NCBI GenBank assembly: GCA_963965975.1
Contig: OZ014412.1
Span: 1,862,501 to 1,926,500 of the forward strand
Length of the DNA: 64,000 bases
From: Xestospongia bergquistia
Lineage: Eukaryota; Porifera; Demospongiae; Haplosclerida; Petrosiidae
Direction: 5' to 3'
In this document: in pieces, positions 1-11,229 of the stretch
Numbering within the stretch: position 1 is the stretch's first letter
Layout: the number at the start of each line of letters is the position of its first letter
Notes under the pieces: model-generated
Database searches by the model: none
What the model was told of the DNA's origin: nothing
What the model saw: only the letters and a program-made list of their open reading frames with translations
Program-made: the position numbers and the translations under genes

Positions 1-1399
1 ACATCTGAGCAGTATTGCTGTATATAGTGCAATTATTGAACTCAATACTACCACTTCCATTATACAACTGAATGACCACTCCTCCTCCATATTGCTGAGC
101 AGTATTGTTGTATATAGTGCAGCTACTAAACTCAATACTACCATTTCCATAATTCAAGTTATTGACCACTCCTCCTGCATCTGTTAGAGCAATATTGTTG
201 TATATAGTGCAGTTATCAAACTTAATACTACCCCTTACATTATACATGTCAATATACACTCCTCCTCCTCCTCCATATAACAGAGCAGTATTGTTGTATA
301 TAGTACAGCTACTAAACTCAATACTACCACTTCCTTCATACAAATTGATTTGTGCTCCTCCTCCTTCTATCAGACCAATATTGTTGTATATAGTGCAGTT
401 ATCAAACTTAATACTACTACTTCCATTTTGCAAGTAAACAATCACTCCTCCATATAGCCAAGCCATATTGTTGTGTATGGTGCAGTTACTAAACTCAATA
501 CTACCACTTTCATTATACAAGTAAATGAACACTCCTCCTCCATATGTACTATGTGAAAACCTACTGTTTTCAATGAATATCTCAGCTTTATTAGCACCAA
601 CATATGACAAAGAAAAGCCATATCCTGAGCCCAATGTAAAGTTTGATTTCACGATATTAACTCTGGACACTCTATCAAGCTGGTCATCAGAGAAAATTCT
701 TGTGTTGCCTACAAAAGTCTTTGTACCTCCATTATTAGTGAATGTGGAATTGACAATTAACACATCAAAAGCATTGTAAAGAACGAGTCCATCACCTGAA
801 CCATTCTGGATGGATACCCAATCCAATGTTATATTATGTGTGCCAACAAAGAGCAAGCTAATATTAGTTTGTTTGTAAGTAATATTGTAAGACCCTCCAC
901 AGTTTGCTATTGTTAACGATCTTAACACAACATCTGTGCTACTAGTAAATTGAATGCCAGCTCTATTGTAATTACTACATCTTAGTACTGAAGTATGTTG
1001 CATAACTGTCTCATGAAAACCTTGCTCTATATGACCTAGTCCCTGTAGAGTTATATTACTTACATTATTAATCTTCAATGTACTTTGTAGAGTATGAGTT
1101 CCCTCTAAAAAGTAGAAGATTGTATCATCAGTGAAGTAAGATTCATAATCAGCAGTATAGTAGGAGAGGTTGTGACAAGGTATGTCAGTAAAATTACAAG
1201 GTACTCCATTAGGAGCTGCAGAGACATAATATTCAGAAGCAGTAACATATCCACTGCAGATATACAATATAACTGATATTGTATAACAGATATGACACCA
1301 GATCATGATGGGAGCAGGTTCAACAGTGAAAACAGATAGAAATAAAGAGAATGAACTGACAAACAAGTAAGATAATTCAATTTGTATTGCTGCATCCAT
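1..1399 (-). CDS. Beta-helix repeat protein, secreted (3' end cut by window edge)
   Basis: A single open reading frame runs without a stop from an ATG at 1399 to the window edge, so the C-terminus is missing. A stop codon lies directly upstream of this ATG. An in-frame Met at 1306 starts a better signal peptide (MIWCHICYTISVILYICSGY), so the true start may be there. The first ~300 residues are Asn/Ser/Thr-rich and parallel beta-helix-like (for example NITLDWVSIQNGSGDGL). From about position 560 down to 1 the protein becomes about six near-identical repeats of ~29 residues (GSIEFSNCTIHNNMA followed by a Gly-rich turn such as YGGGV). This resembles the GGxx/FxxCxFxxNxA pattern of polymorphic outer-membrane-protein (Pmp) type right-handed beta helices, which also occur in animal genomes. 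Likely an extracellular surface or adhesion protein; function unknown. No intron is seen in this part. Confidence 0.75.
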   Translation of the reverse strand, partial: MDAAIQIELSYLFVSSFSLFLSVFTVEPAPIMIWCHICYTISVILYICSGYVTASEYYVSAAPNGVPCNFTDIPCHNLSYYTADYESYFTDDTIFYFLEGTHTLQSTLKINNVSNITLQGLGHIEQGFHETVMQHTSVLRCSNYNRAGIQFTSSTDVVLRSLTIANCGGSYNITYKQTNISLLFVGTHNITLDWVSIQNGSGDGLVLYNAFDVLIVNSTFTNNGGTKTFVGNTRIFSDDQLDRVSRVNIVKSNFTLGSGYGFSLSYVGANKAEIFIENSRFSHSTYGGGVFIYLYNESGSIEFSNCTIHNNMAWLYGGVIVYLQNGSSSIKFDNCTIYNNIGLIEGGGAQINLYEGSGSIEFSSCTIYNNTALLYGGGGGVYIDMYNVRGSIKFDNCTIYNNIALTDAGGVVNNLNYGNGSIEFSSCTIYNNTAQQYGGGVVIQLYNGSGSIEFNNCTIYSNTAQM

Positions 1400-1762
1400 T
1401 TATAGATTGGAAAGACTATACGTTGACACCACTCCTTGTTATATCATAGTAAATCATACAGTTTGTTATAAAACTGATATGAGTGAACTACTCCAGATAA
1501 CTAAGTGTAACTTATATGATGTTTACTATTAGAATCTTTCAGAAGTCAACAGAGTTACCATAACTTTAAAATTAGTGGTCATGTTAGAAGAAAACCTTCA
1601 AAACATACAATTAAACAATCAATAGCAACTTTGACAATTTAATGACAATTGTATAAATTAACTTCTGAAGCTAAACTCTCTATAACTCTCATCATCACTA
1701 CTGTTGTGGATAAAGTGAACACTTAATGTGATAGCTGTAATTTCAAACCAGACCACATTGCT

Positions 1763-2142
1763 ATGGCACAACTTCAATGTAATCCAAATGAAGTTGATCT
1801 AGTCACTTTCATAGCTAGACTTTTTAGAAATATTACAAACACCACTGTCCTCAGTTACATACAAAATTGGTTGAACTCTCAACATCCAACTATCAATATT
1901 GTTGGTGTTGACTTTACTGTTGATCCATCTTGTAATGTACAAGGAGCTACTACTTTTGATGATGACTTCTGTTTAACACAACATCCTAGTACTGATAGTA
2001 GCATTAGATTTACTGTTGGTATTGGATTGGGTGTGGCTATTATTGTTTGTATATAGTTATAATTGTTGTCATGGTAGTGTTTATCTATTGTACAAAAATG
2101 AAACACCAAACCAGAGAAGATACAAGGTTTGGTAATTATTAA
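1763..2142 (+). CDS. Small putative single-pass membrane protein
   Basis: An ATG at 1763 opens 97 codons to a stop at 2056. The protein has N-glycosylation sites (NITNTT), a Cys pair, and then a Gly/Ile/Val-rich hydrophobic stretch. A 38-bp GT-AG segment (2019-2056) would, if spliced, join FTV to VIIVVMVVFIYCTKMKHQ and a short charged tail ending at 2142, giving a complete membrane segment and cytoplasmic end. Without splicing the protein ends inside the membrane segment. The region before the membrane segment loosely resembles a SEA-type membrane-proximal domain, which is a weak impression only. It could instead be the last exon(s) of a gene whose upstream part I do not recognise. No family assigned. 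Confidence 0.35.
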
Positions 2143-3632
2143 TTCTGGACATAGTAATATTATTTAATTATTTTAATGTCTGACATTCAAAACTTTAACT
2201 GGCCTAAAATTAACTCTACGACTCTCTATCTTTTATTAGTCAGTATGTAGTTGGTTATTCCAGTCATTAGCTGAGCTGACTGAGGTGATAGCTATAAATA
2301 ATAATATTTGTCTTTGTAATTATTTGTTTTTGATGAAGTTGAAGATCATATTTACATGGACATACATTAGTTTAAAGTTTAACACACAAACATTACATGT
2401 TATATCACTACATGTACTACCACATGTAAAATATATAAATTATTAAGTATGTAGATTTTGCTGCTGTGACTTCATATAGTACAATATATATATATATATA
2501 TATCCTATTATATTGCTGTTATGACTTCACATATATTGTTGCTTTTTAAAGCTTATATATTATAGTCATATATTAAAATACATTGATATTGTATAATAAT
2601 TCATGAAAACTAATAATTATAAACAACAAAACTAGTCTAGGTTTTGATAGTATTAGTTGTATAGTCCACCTCTTTTAGTAGATCTGAAATGAATATGAAG
2701 TAGTGAAAATGATTTTAATAGTTTATTATGACATATCCATTTTCTTTTCATTTTATATCTGGCATTCATTCCAGATTTGAACAAGACATATATTGTTAGT
2801 ATTCAGTACCTGTAAACAGTATTGGTATGGAAATAAAATTATCAAACTATGTTTAATAGTAAGAAAATAGCAATATGTGATCACTAACTATTATCTCCTT
2901 TAATAAAATCAATGTTAAATCTAAGTGTAGATTTAAGAAAAAATTTAAGCAAGTATGTCTAAAGTTGATGTCAAGTCACTGATAGTTTTTGTAGCATTAG
3001 AAACTTAATATTAACAAATTAAAGACTTTAATAAGTTAACATAGTGAATTTGGGAATATAATGTAATATGGTTTGTAAGAACAACACAACTTAGTAAAAA
3101 AGCTCAAAATGACACTTATAAGACCAACTAACAAACATGACAACATAACTACTTAAATACAGAATTATAAAGAACATTCTAGAAAGTTCTATACATAACA
3201 TTTCAAACATTAATATAATATTATATAGCACAATGGTATTGTATAAACAACACAACAGGAGATATCATTAGATGTCACTGCATTTGATAGCTCCTTTCTC
3301 TTCAGTTGAGACGATCATATGTAAGTAAAGTTGGACATAAAATGTGTATAATCACAAATAAATTGTACATGAATAATAGAAGGAACAAGAAATACATGAT
3401 GGTCTGACAGAAGTCATTATATGTGGATTAAGAGGGATAGGAATCAGTTTAGTACAAAATGAAGTATGGAGTTCCTACTGGACCCAATCATATATGATAG
3501 TGCAATGGACAAGAATAAACTAAAGAAATCAATAATTGCTAAACTTAATAAACAAATAAAAGGAACACAGACCATCACAAAGATATTTTTCTTTATTCCT
3601 TTTTTGAGAATGTTTGATCCATTGTATTAATT
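2143..3632. other. Intergenic, AT-rich
   Basis: No coding exon, RNA gene or recognisable mobile element is visible. There is a short (TA)n run near 2486-2503. The right end is the 3' flank of receptor gene A. Confidence 0.5.
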
Positions 3633-6600
3633 TCACCTGATAGAGGGAGTGAGGGCATAATTCCAATGTTCACTCAAATCAGACTTACGTTTCTTCTTTT
3701 TTTTCCTGACATAATAACAGCAAATACTACCAATTATAATACCTGAAATTATCACTAATACTATGAGTACTCCAACAACAACTATGGCAACATATATTCC
3801 CCTCTTTACAAATGAAGTTGACATAGTAGCTATATATGTCAAAACACAACAAAATTTATTAGTCATATGATTGTCATGTTACTTACTGGGCATTGTAACG
3901 AACATCACAGAATCATTGGCAGCTGCTGGAATATGTGTATTGTTTACATAACATGTATATGTGCCATTATCTGATGAATTCACATTATGAATTATCAATG
4001 ATAATAAACCATTTTCAAATATAAAATTGTGCTTATCATTGTCATCTGATAGATGATCTCTACCAGATCTATACCATTGTAAAGAGTCTTGTAGAGTGGG
4101 TGTAGGTATACTTTGTACAGTACAGTTCAGTTGAGCTGTCTCACCTTCTACAGCTGTTACCACAGGGGTTGTAGCATTAATAAAAGGTGTGGCTAGAAAA
4201 AGAGCATATACAACAATTACTTAATACCACATCACTATTAATAATTATGGAACTATTGTCTAGTACAAGATATACCACAGTTTCTTTATGTAATATTAAT
4301 AACTACATAAAAACATAGCCACAGCCTTAATGTTCTATTATTAAAATTAATACACATAACATGTGAGTCATTACTTACTGCAGAACACCAGAGGTAAGTT
4401 CCTAAAGATATTGGGATCATTATTAGCTCTACAGTTGTAATTACCACCAACATCAGATGATGTAGCATCAACCTCTAATATACTAGTGGTAATAGCTGTA
4501 ATACTGTTAGTAGTAGAACAGTTAATACAAGGTAATAGAGTGTTATCATGTTGGAAAGTAATGATAGGATCAGGAAGTCCTCGTACAATACAAGTTAACT
4601 TTGAGATAGTGTTTTCAAGGAAACAGTTGTAAGGATTGATATAGAATGAAATGACCTCTACAGGAACTAATGAGACAATTATCATTGTAAAATTAATATG
4701 TTATTTTAACAACTAATTTGTACCTGATTTGGGTGGGTTACTATGGAATCTAGAATTTATGTGAATTATTCACTGTATAATTTGTTGGTATGTAAAAGTA
4801 CAACATACCAACAAATTAGACAGGAAGTAATTAACAAGAATTCTATATTCCATCCATGTCAGGTACAAATTAATTGTTAAAATGGCATATTAATTCAATC
4901 ATGTCAGACTACTTACTTGTTTTAGATACAAACCAGGAGGGACTTTGAGTTACTCTAGTTCTGGTATCATCAATTAATGCAAAATAAAACCCAGTAACAT
5001 CCAATGTAACATTATGTATAGTTAATGATATCTAAATAAGAAAAATATTTAATGTTTAGAAACTTTAATCAATAGATTCTGTAGTGTGGTTACTCTAGTC
5101 TGTAGCATAATTATCATTTATGATCTTACCAAACAATATTCAAATCATTAAGTGATAAGTGATAGTCCATTTGAATGTTAATACACTTTAGTAACAATCT
5201 ATTGGGACTGTACTCTAATAACCAATACACATAGAAACTCAATGTTATACAATTAGAAGACTACACTTGTTTTGTTTTAGTCTTTTAACATAAAAATCCT
5301 TTATCATTCTCCCTCTCCACATATAAATAGGTTATACACTGTATAAATATGGCTACATAATTTAAAATTATCACTGATGGCTATTGGCCAGAGCTGTGTA
5401 GCTCATAACTGAGGTGTGTACCATGTTACACATTGACTAATCAGATTGCTTCATTTCAATTCCTGTATTAGATGTGCTTTGTCTGACATGTACCATGTTA
5501 ACACAATGACTAATTAGATTTTTTTATTTGATATAGCTGACCATTTAATTACTAATCTATTAAGTCATTTGTTATAATAAATTGACTGATTTTTAGAGAA
5601 TGGAAAATTACACTGCAAAAATATATTAGTTGATTAAACCAATATGTGGTTATACAAGTTGTATGATGTAATTGTTTAGAAAATGATAAAACTAATAAGA
5701 TTTATTATGTAATAAAATCATCATCATTTTGTAAACAATCACTTCATTAACACAATAGTAATCTAATTTTATATTATGTTTTTATTATCAGTTTCAATCT
5801 GTTATCTGTATTAACATATATTGGTCAAATCAACCAATTAGTTGTTACAATGTGAGGCAGCAAATTAATTGCTATAACCTTTGAAATAATAGCCTCAATA
5901 AAGTGAATAAGAATTTACATACCTCTCTAGTAGTAATTTAGTGATCTAAAATGAAGCAATCTGATTGGTCAATTGAGCATTGTATGGTACACTCCAACAC
6001 ATAACAGAGCATCCATCCATCAAGACATAGTGTACATAGTGTCCAGTCATCCATCTATCTTTACATTACCTGATATATACCATTAGTTGCATCAATTAAA
6101 ACAGGAGATGACATTTTAAAATGTGGATTATTGACAAAGTCTATTTCTATTGTTACATTATTGAGGTTAGTGAACATCCATTTAATTAAAGATAGAAAGT
6201 GAGTCTGAAATGTCAAGTTTAGAGTAACATTGGTTCCAGGAGGTACAATGGTACGATTACCAGAGTATGTAGTACCATCAGACATAAAGGAGAAGGCTCG
6301 AGGTGGAGCTATAGTATAGATAATATGAAAAGATAACATAATACAAATAAATGGAGGGAAAGAGATAGATGAATTCTTTGATGAATGGAATGTTAGTTGT
6401 AAGTAGAATTTCTAATGAAGTTGTACTAAGTAGTATTACTTACTTAAGAATTCAGTCAAGTTAGTAAATTCTGTTCTATCTCTTCCAACAGAGTTGATCA
6501 CTTCAATAGCTATATACCATGTAGTATTATCAATAACTGACTGTATATTAACACTCATATCATAGACAGTATTATTTGTTACAGTATTAATGTTAGGAGT

Positions 6601-7660
6601 TAATATTGGAGTGTTGTTGAGTTGTCTCCTATAATAATCTTCTTGTATGAGATGATATGTATAATTTAATGGATCTACACAATAGACCACTGTTACCTAT
6701 AGTAATGAACTGTCTATAGAGGAATTTAATTTATTATTATAACATACACTGAAATTTAGTGATATCACTCCATGAACAGTAGAAACAATTACCTCATTAG
6801 AGATATCTGGAGCTAATATTAATTATATTAGAATTGTAACAACAATCTATGTTAACTCTAACCTTACCTGGTATTATTATAAAGTTATCTTTAGCAATAG
6901 TTAGTTCACTATAACCATATTGTGTACTAGCAGATACACTCCATTGTAACTGACTACATTCAATATATGATATATTATCTTTATGTAGAGTTATGTTAGT
7001 TGAGTTAGTTACTGTAGTGAACATTACTGATATATTATCAGAGTTAACTACTGTTATATTGTATTGGAACTGAATATAGTCCATTAATGGAGGAGACCAT
7101 CTTAATATTACTGCATTGTCCAGTAACTGATGAGTTAGTAAGCGAGGAGGACCTACAGTAGATGTGACTATATTAAAGGAGATATATTATAATACTTACT
7201 TACCAAATGATATCAGTTGTACTGGTAATGATATAACAGTAGGTTGTAATGGATTAATACAATAATTAAATAGTCCACATTGAACATCCACTGAAACTTG
7301 TTTGGTCAGTGGAAGAGTGAGTGTAGTGTATCCACCATCACTACTACCTTGTACAGTTACAATTATACTGGTATTTGGTGGTACATTTGGACCAACAATA
7401 AGTGGAATATCAGTAATATTCCAGACTGTAAAGTCGTTCACAGTATAACTATAAGAACACTCAAACTTTATAGTACTACCAACAGGAGCTATAATTTGAG
7501 ATGATGGACAAGGTCCTTTAATAGTTATTCCAGCAGAATTATTGTACACAGGATTAGTACATGTTTTTCCATTGCAGATGTAGGCCAAAAGAGAACAGAA
7601 GAACAGCAAAATAATTACTGGTATTGTCTTCATCTTCAACGTTGAAGCAACTCCACCCAT
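3633..7660 (-). CDS. Receptor A: Ig/FN3 single-pass membrane protein with short basic tail
   Basis: Nine exons, read high to low at about 7660-7204, 7151-6870, 6815-6748, 6700-6447, 6325-6066, 5032-4922, 4669-4380, 4194-3893 and 3829-3633. Exon 1 has a signal peptide (from Met10, MKTIPVIILLFFCSLLAY) and an Ig-like N-terminal domain. Next come an FN3 domain (LRWSPPL, then SVSASTQYGYSE), a second FN3 split over two exons (SVGRDRTEF), and an Ig-like domain split by a ~1 kb intron. Two further Ig domains follow (SKLTCIVRGLPDP...YNCRA; AQLNCTV...GTYTCYV). The last exon gives a membrane helix (IYVAIVVVGVLIVLVIISG) and a tail of about 35 residues with a KKKKKRK stop-transfer patch and one tyrosine (HWNYALTP). 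There is no kinase or other enzyme domain. Probably a cell-surface adhesion or recognition receptor. It is more distant from receptors B-M than they are from each other. Parts are duplicated at 15.4-16.8 kb and 42.9-43.1 kb. Confidence 0.8.
4725..4870. repeat. Fold-back (inverted-repeat) element in an intron of receptor A
   Basis: Two arms form a long imperfect hairpin: a left arm around 4745-4795 ending in TATAATTTGTTGGTATGT and a right arm around 4803-4860 beginning ACATACCAACAAATT. Related hairpins sit in introns of receptors C, L and M. Looks like a small non-autonomous element (MITE-like); family not assigned. Confidence 0.6.
5195..5350. repeat. Dispersed repeat, copy 1 (intronic)
   Basis: A stretch in the long intron of receptor A containing ACCAATACACATAGAAACTC and TTTATCATTCTCCCTCTCCA. 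It has a clear relative at about 27825-27985, downstream of receptor F. Other short repeats in the same intron (around 5400-5530 and 5930-6010, sharing CAATCTGATTGG) recur near 15410-15480. Confidence 0.45.
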
Positions 7661-8052
7661 CGTTACAGCTATTTAATTATGAATCTGATAAGTTAGGGTG
7701 TGGTTAAAGATATTCATAGATTATTATAGTCGTACGTCACTATAATAGAAAGTAATAGTAATATGCTTACTCTAACTTCTAGTATATTCATTGGATATTC
7801 AAAATGGACTGTATAATGTAATATATGAGGAGATCATGTGACTATTGTAATAATACAATTATTGAATGTGGGCTTACTTGAATTATATCTTTTATTACAA
7901 TATCTAATGATATTATATCTACTAATAGTGATGTTACATTGAAAACAAAAGTGAAAAAAATAGTATTATCATTAAAATATATCATTACTATGTAAGTCCT
8001 TAAATTAAATAATCTTCCATAAAATAAATTTAATATATGTCACACAAAGATA
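7661..8052. other. Intergenic between receptors A and B
   Basis: 392 bp holding the upstream flank of A, whose motif GGTGTGGTTAAAGATATTCA is also kept at 16.75 kb and 43.06 kb, and the 3' flank of B. No gene is seen. Confidence 0.5.
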
Positions 8053-8967
8053 TCACACATGATCACAGTCTATGAAATCATTTTCTGGTCTGATATTAAC
8101 ATAATCAGGTGTTATTGTAACAAGTTCATAAGATGTATTCTGTGTCATTGTTATCTGATATTGTTTAGTATCTTCATATGATATATTATGTTGTATAGTT
8201 ATATCATCATCAATACTATTACACTCTATAATATAATATAATTAGATTATATTACATGTATACATGATATACATACTTTGTATCTTCTTTATATAATAAA
8301 CACCCACACAAACAACACTAACAATATTAATTAGTATTATCAAAATTATTAACACACTAATGATACTAGTAACTATTATAACTAAAGAAGTGATATAAAC
8401 TGATCATATAATATTATATACTAACCATTACTAGGAGTTGATTGAGTTGATTCATTAGAAGGAGATGACATCATCAAAGATGTTGTAACTAGATAATATT
8501 AATAATAAAATGTTGATGTTAGATCATCACATTTAATTCTATTATATAGTTAATTATATTATAAAACTCACTATATCATTATCAGTAATATTCAATATAT
8601 ATCTTACCATCAACAATACTAGTAGATAATATTAATGTTGTAGTAGAAGTAATAACTTGTGTTGATGATGACTCTATTATTAATATATTCTGTTCTTTAT
8701 ATACAACTAAAATATCTGAGGAATTATCACTTTCAATATCATAGACATAGAGATCATATAATCCAATGATGTTCACACATCCACCAGATGTACTAGCTGT
8801 GATAGGACTTCTTAAGAAATGCTTTTCAAGTATAATAATATCATTTTGTAATAAGTTGATCAGACATCCTAACTCTGTAGCTCCATTAATATAGTAACAT
8901 ATAATACATATAGAGCCAGGATTAATAGTAACTGTCACATTCTGTATACCATGAGTAGCTATAATAG

Positions 8968-9024
<57 letters not shown>

Positions 9025-10425
9025 TATTATTGTACTTACTAAAGTTAACATCAGTGATTGTATTAAAGGTTCCATCAAGATTACTAAGAGTAACTTCACC
9101 AATATATGTCATATCAGGACTTAATATAATAGAGTTAGTTATATTAATAGATGGTCCACTAGTTAATACATTACTCATTATAGTAAATATCACTTCACCA
9201 GTAGTAGAATTCTTTATATCTACTATAGCATTAGTAGGGTATTCTCCAGGACAAAGGTGAGTTACCTAATAGAAACAATGTTATACCATATAAGGAAATA
9301 CTCTGAAGATATCATAACAGTAATGTAATCAGGTTTATATTATCTAATATATTGTTTGTATTATTATATACTGATGTATCAGTACATACTATGTTAACTA
9401 TATAGACTATAGTATACTAGCACATGTACATATTTAACTTATATATAAACATACATTATTAATATATCTATTGTCATTATAATATCTTACATTAACTGAT
9501 ATAATAATATGGACCATATTTCCTGATATTACTGGAGTAATAGACACAGATATCAATGAACTGTTTTGAGGTACTGTAATAGAAAGTTAAAATAAAATTA
9601 ATATAATACAGGTATAAATACTTTGTTTACTACTAATAATATATCGTAATAGATAATTAAGAACTTACCTTTTGGGAAATAAAACAATACATTAGATTTG
9701 ATACCATTACCAGCTGTATTAATAGCAAATATATCTACTATTATTTTAGCACAAGGATTAGTTTCATTAGATCCACTTTGATATAATAATTGTAGGGACT
9801 TTGTGAAAAATATCTCTATTTCATTTGTTAGTATGTTAGTAATAGTAATATTGTAGCCATTAATATATGTATTATCAAGAGTATATGGAGTAGACCAAGA
9901 TAATATTACTGTATTAGTACTAGTAATATTAACAGTTAGATCTCTAACACCATCTAATAAACCTATAATGAGATAATAAAATAAAATTTATTGACGATAT
10001 TGTCTACCTTGGATTAATAATAACACCCTATTACTAATATCATCAGATGATGGTGATATATTAGAACCAACACAAGAAATATTAGTATTATTGTTGCTTT
10101 CTTTCGGATCAGCTAATAAAACTCGACTTATTGTATTATTGATAGGATCTGATGTGCCTTGTTGATAAAATCCTTTGTTCGTAATGTCAGTATTAGTAGC
10201 TGGTGTGTTGTTGACAACAAAGATTATAAAGTCAGCTCTAGCTGTACAAGTGAACTTAACTTGTCCTGAGTTTACAGTAGTATTTATAGGTAATGGATGA
10301 ACTAATATCACTAAGAGAGAAGACAGGATAGTGATAATACTATCAGATATTGTCAATTCCTTACTAGCATCCTGACTTATAATACAGTTCAATTGTAGAA
10401 AGGTTACAATCACTACAATCAACAT
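8053..10425 (-). CDS. Receptor B: Ig-FN3 receptor with four-tyrosine tail
   Basis: Exons, high to low: 10425-10365 (signal peptide MLIVVIVTFLQLNCIISQ), 10310-10008 (Ig domain, VKFTCTA...NISCVG), 9962-9669 (FN3), 9573-9491 and 9265-9040 (partner domain with CPGEYPTN), 8958-8608 (Cys-rich domain ending LYDLYVYDIESDN), 8488-8426 (Ser/Thr stalk), 8381-8277 (membrane helix plus YYIKK) and 8225-8053 (tail). A 5' untranslated exon probably ends near 10803, where CAAAG/GTAAG is a good donor. Compared with C, E, I and L it lacks the second FN3 unit but has the extra Cys-rich domain that is also found in plus-strand receptors F and J. The tail carries ISYEDT, KQYQIT, TSYELV and DYVNI, then a unique 12-residue extension ending IDCDHV. 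All frames join, so it looks intact. Likely a cell-surface signalling receptor. Confidence 0.8.
8968..9023. repeat. (TAA)n microsatellite in receptor B intron
   Basis: About 18 TAA units in the intron between the GEYPTN exon and the Cys-rich exon. A similar, slightly longer run sits at the matching place in copy H (44247-44307), so the tract predates the B/H duplication. Confidence 0.9.
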
Positions 10426-11229
10426 AAACCTATAAATAAATAATAAAAAATACTGACATATTATATAACATGTATTGAGCTCAGAAAGTTTTAAAGACAA
10501 AATATTTATTAGTATATTTGATTCAACTGCAATCAACAACCATTATTACAAAGTAAGATTGAATCATTTTTTTAATTTTAAAATCATAGCACTAGCAAAT
10601 TATAATGATCATGACTCTTCACACTCAAATATATTTATAATAAAAACATAGAAAATGCAGAAAATTACCTCATAATACAGACTGCAATCATTTTGTGATA
10701 TAATTGTATATAATTATATCACAATATTGTATATCATAATAATATATATATTGTATATAATTTATGGTATGTATATTATAGAAGACTTCATATAAAGACT
10801 TACCTTTGATAACACAAATCCATAGACTCTACTGTTATTATACTGTCAGCAAAATAATGTAGCCACTCCCCCTGTATCCTGTATTGTTCATGTTCATACC
10901 CTCCCTCATTAAAGTCATATGTATCAAGCCTCTCTCCTTCATCTTGTGTGTTTGGTCATATTAGTATTGTATGTAAAACATTTAACAATGAAAACATACC
11001 AAATTATGTAGTAATAATTTTTTCATTTTATATGTTTGTTGTATTGTATTAATAATAAGTTTCAATATCATATCTTTTAGTATTAAATAAAATATAAAAT
11101 ATCTATTGCAGACTGATAGGTAATTACTGCTTTTATATCAATAAAACAATAACTAAATTCTATACCAACTAAAGAACAATGGAAAATTAGATAATTACTA
11201 TTAAATATATAAACACATTATAACTATAT
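10426..11229. other. 5' region of receptor B and spacer to receptor C
   Basis: Contains the 5' intron and leader exon of B (donor near 10803) and an AT-rich spacer. The leader and promoter stretch at about 10800-10970 is repeated upstream of copy H at about 46075-46235. No other gene is seen. Confidence 0.5.

Noticed and set aside
7298-7504. Plus-strand 68-codon ORF inside receptor A exon 1
   Set aside because: It is the antisense shadow of a well-supported signal-peptide/Ig exon. Similar antisense ORFs repeat over FN3 exons of every paralogue.
8582-9193. 203-codon ORF with a poly-Leu run in B (and the like in H)
   Set aside because: The Leu run is the translated (TAA)n microsatellite of an intron between two good exons, not a protein repeat.
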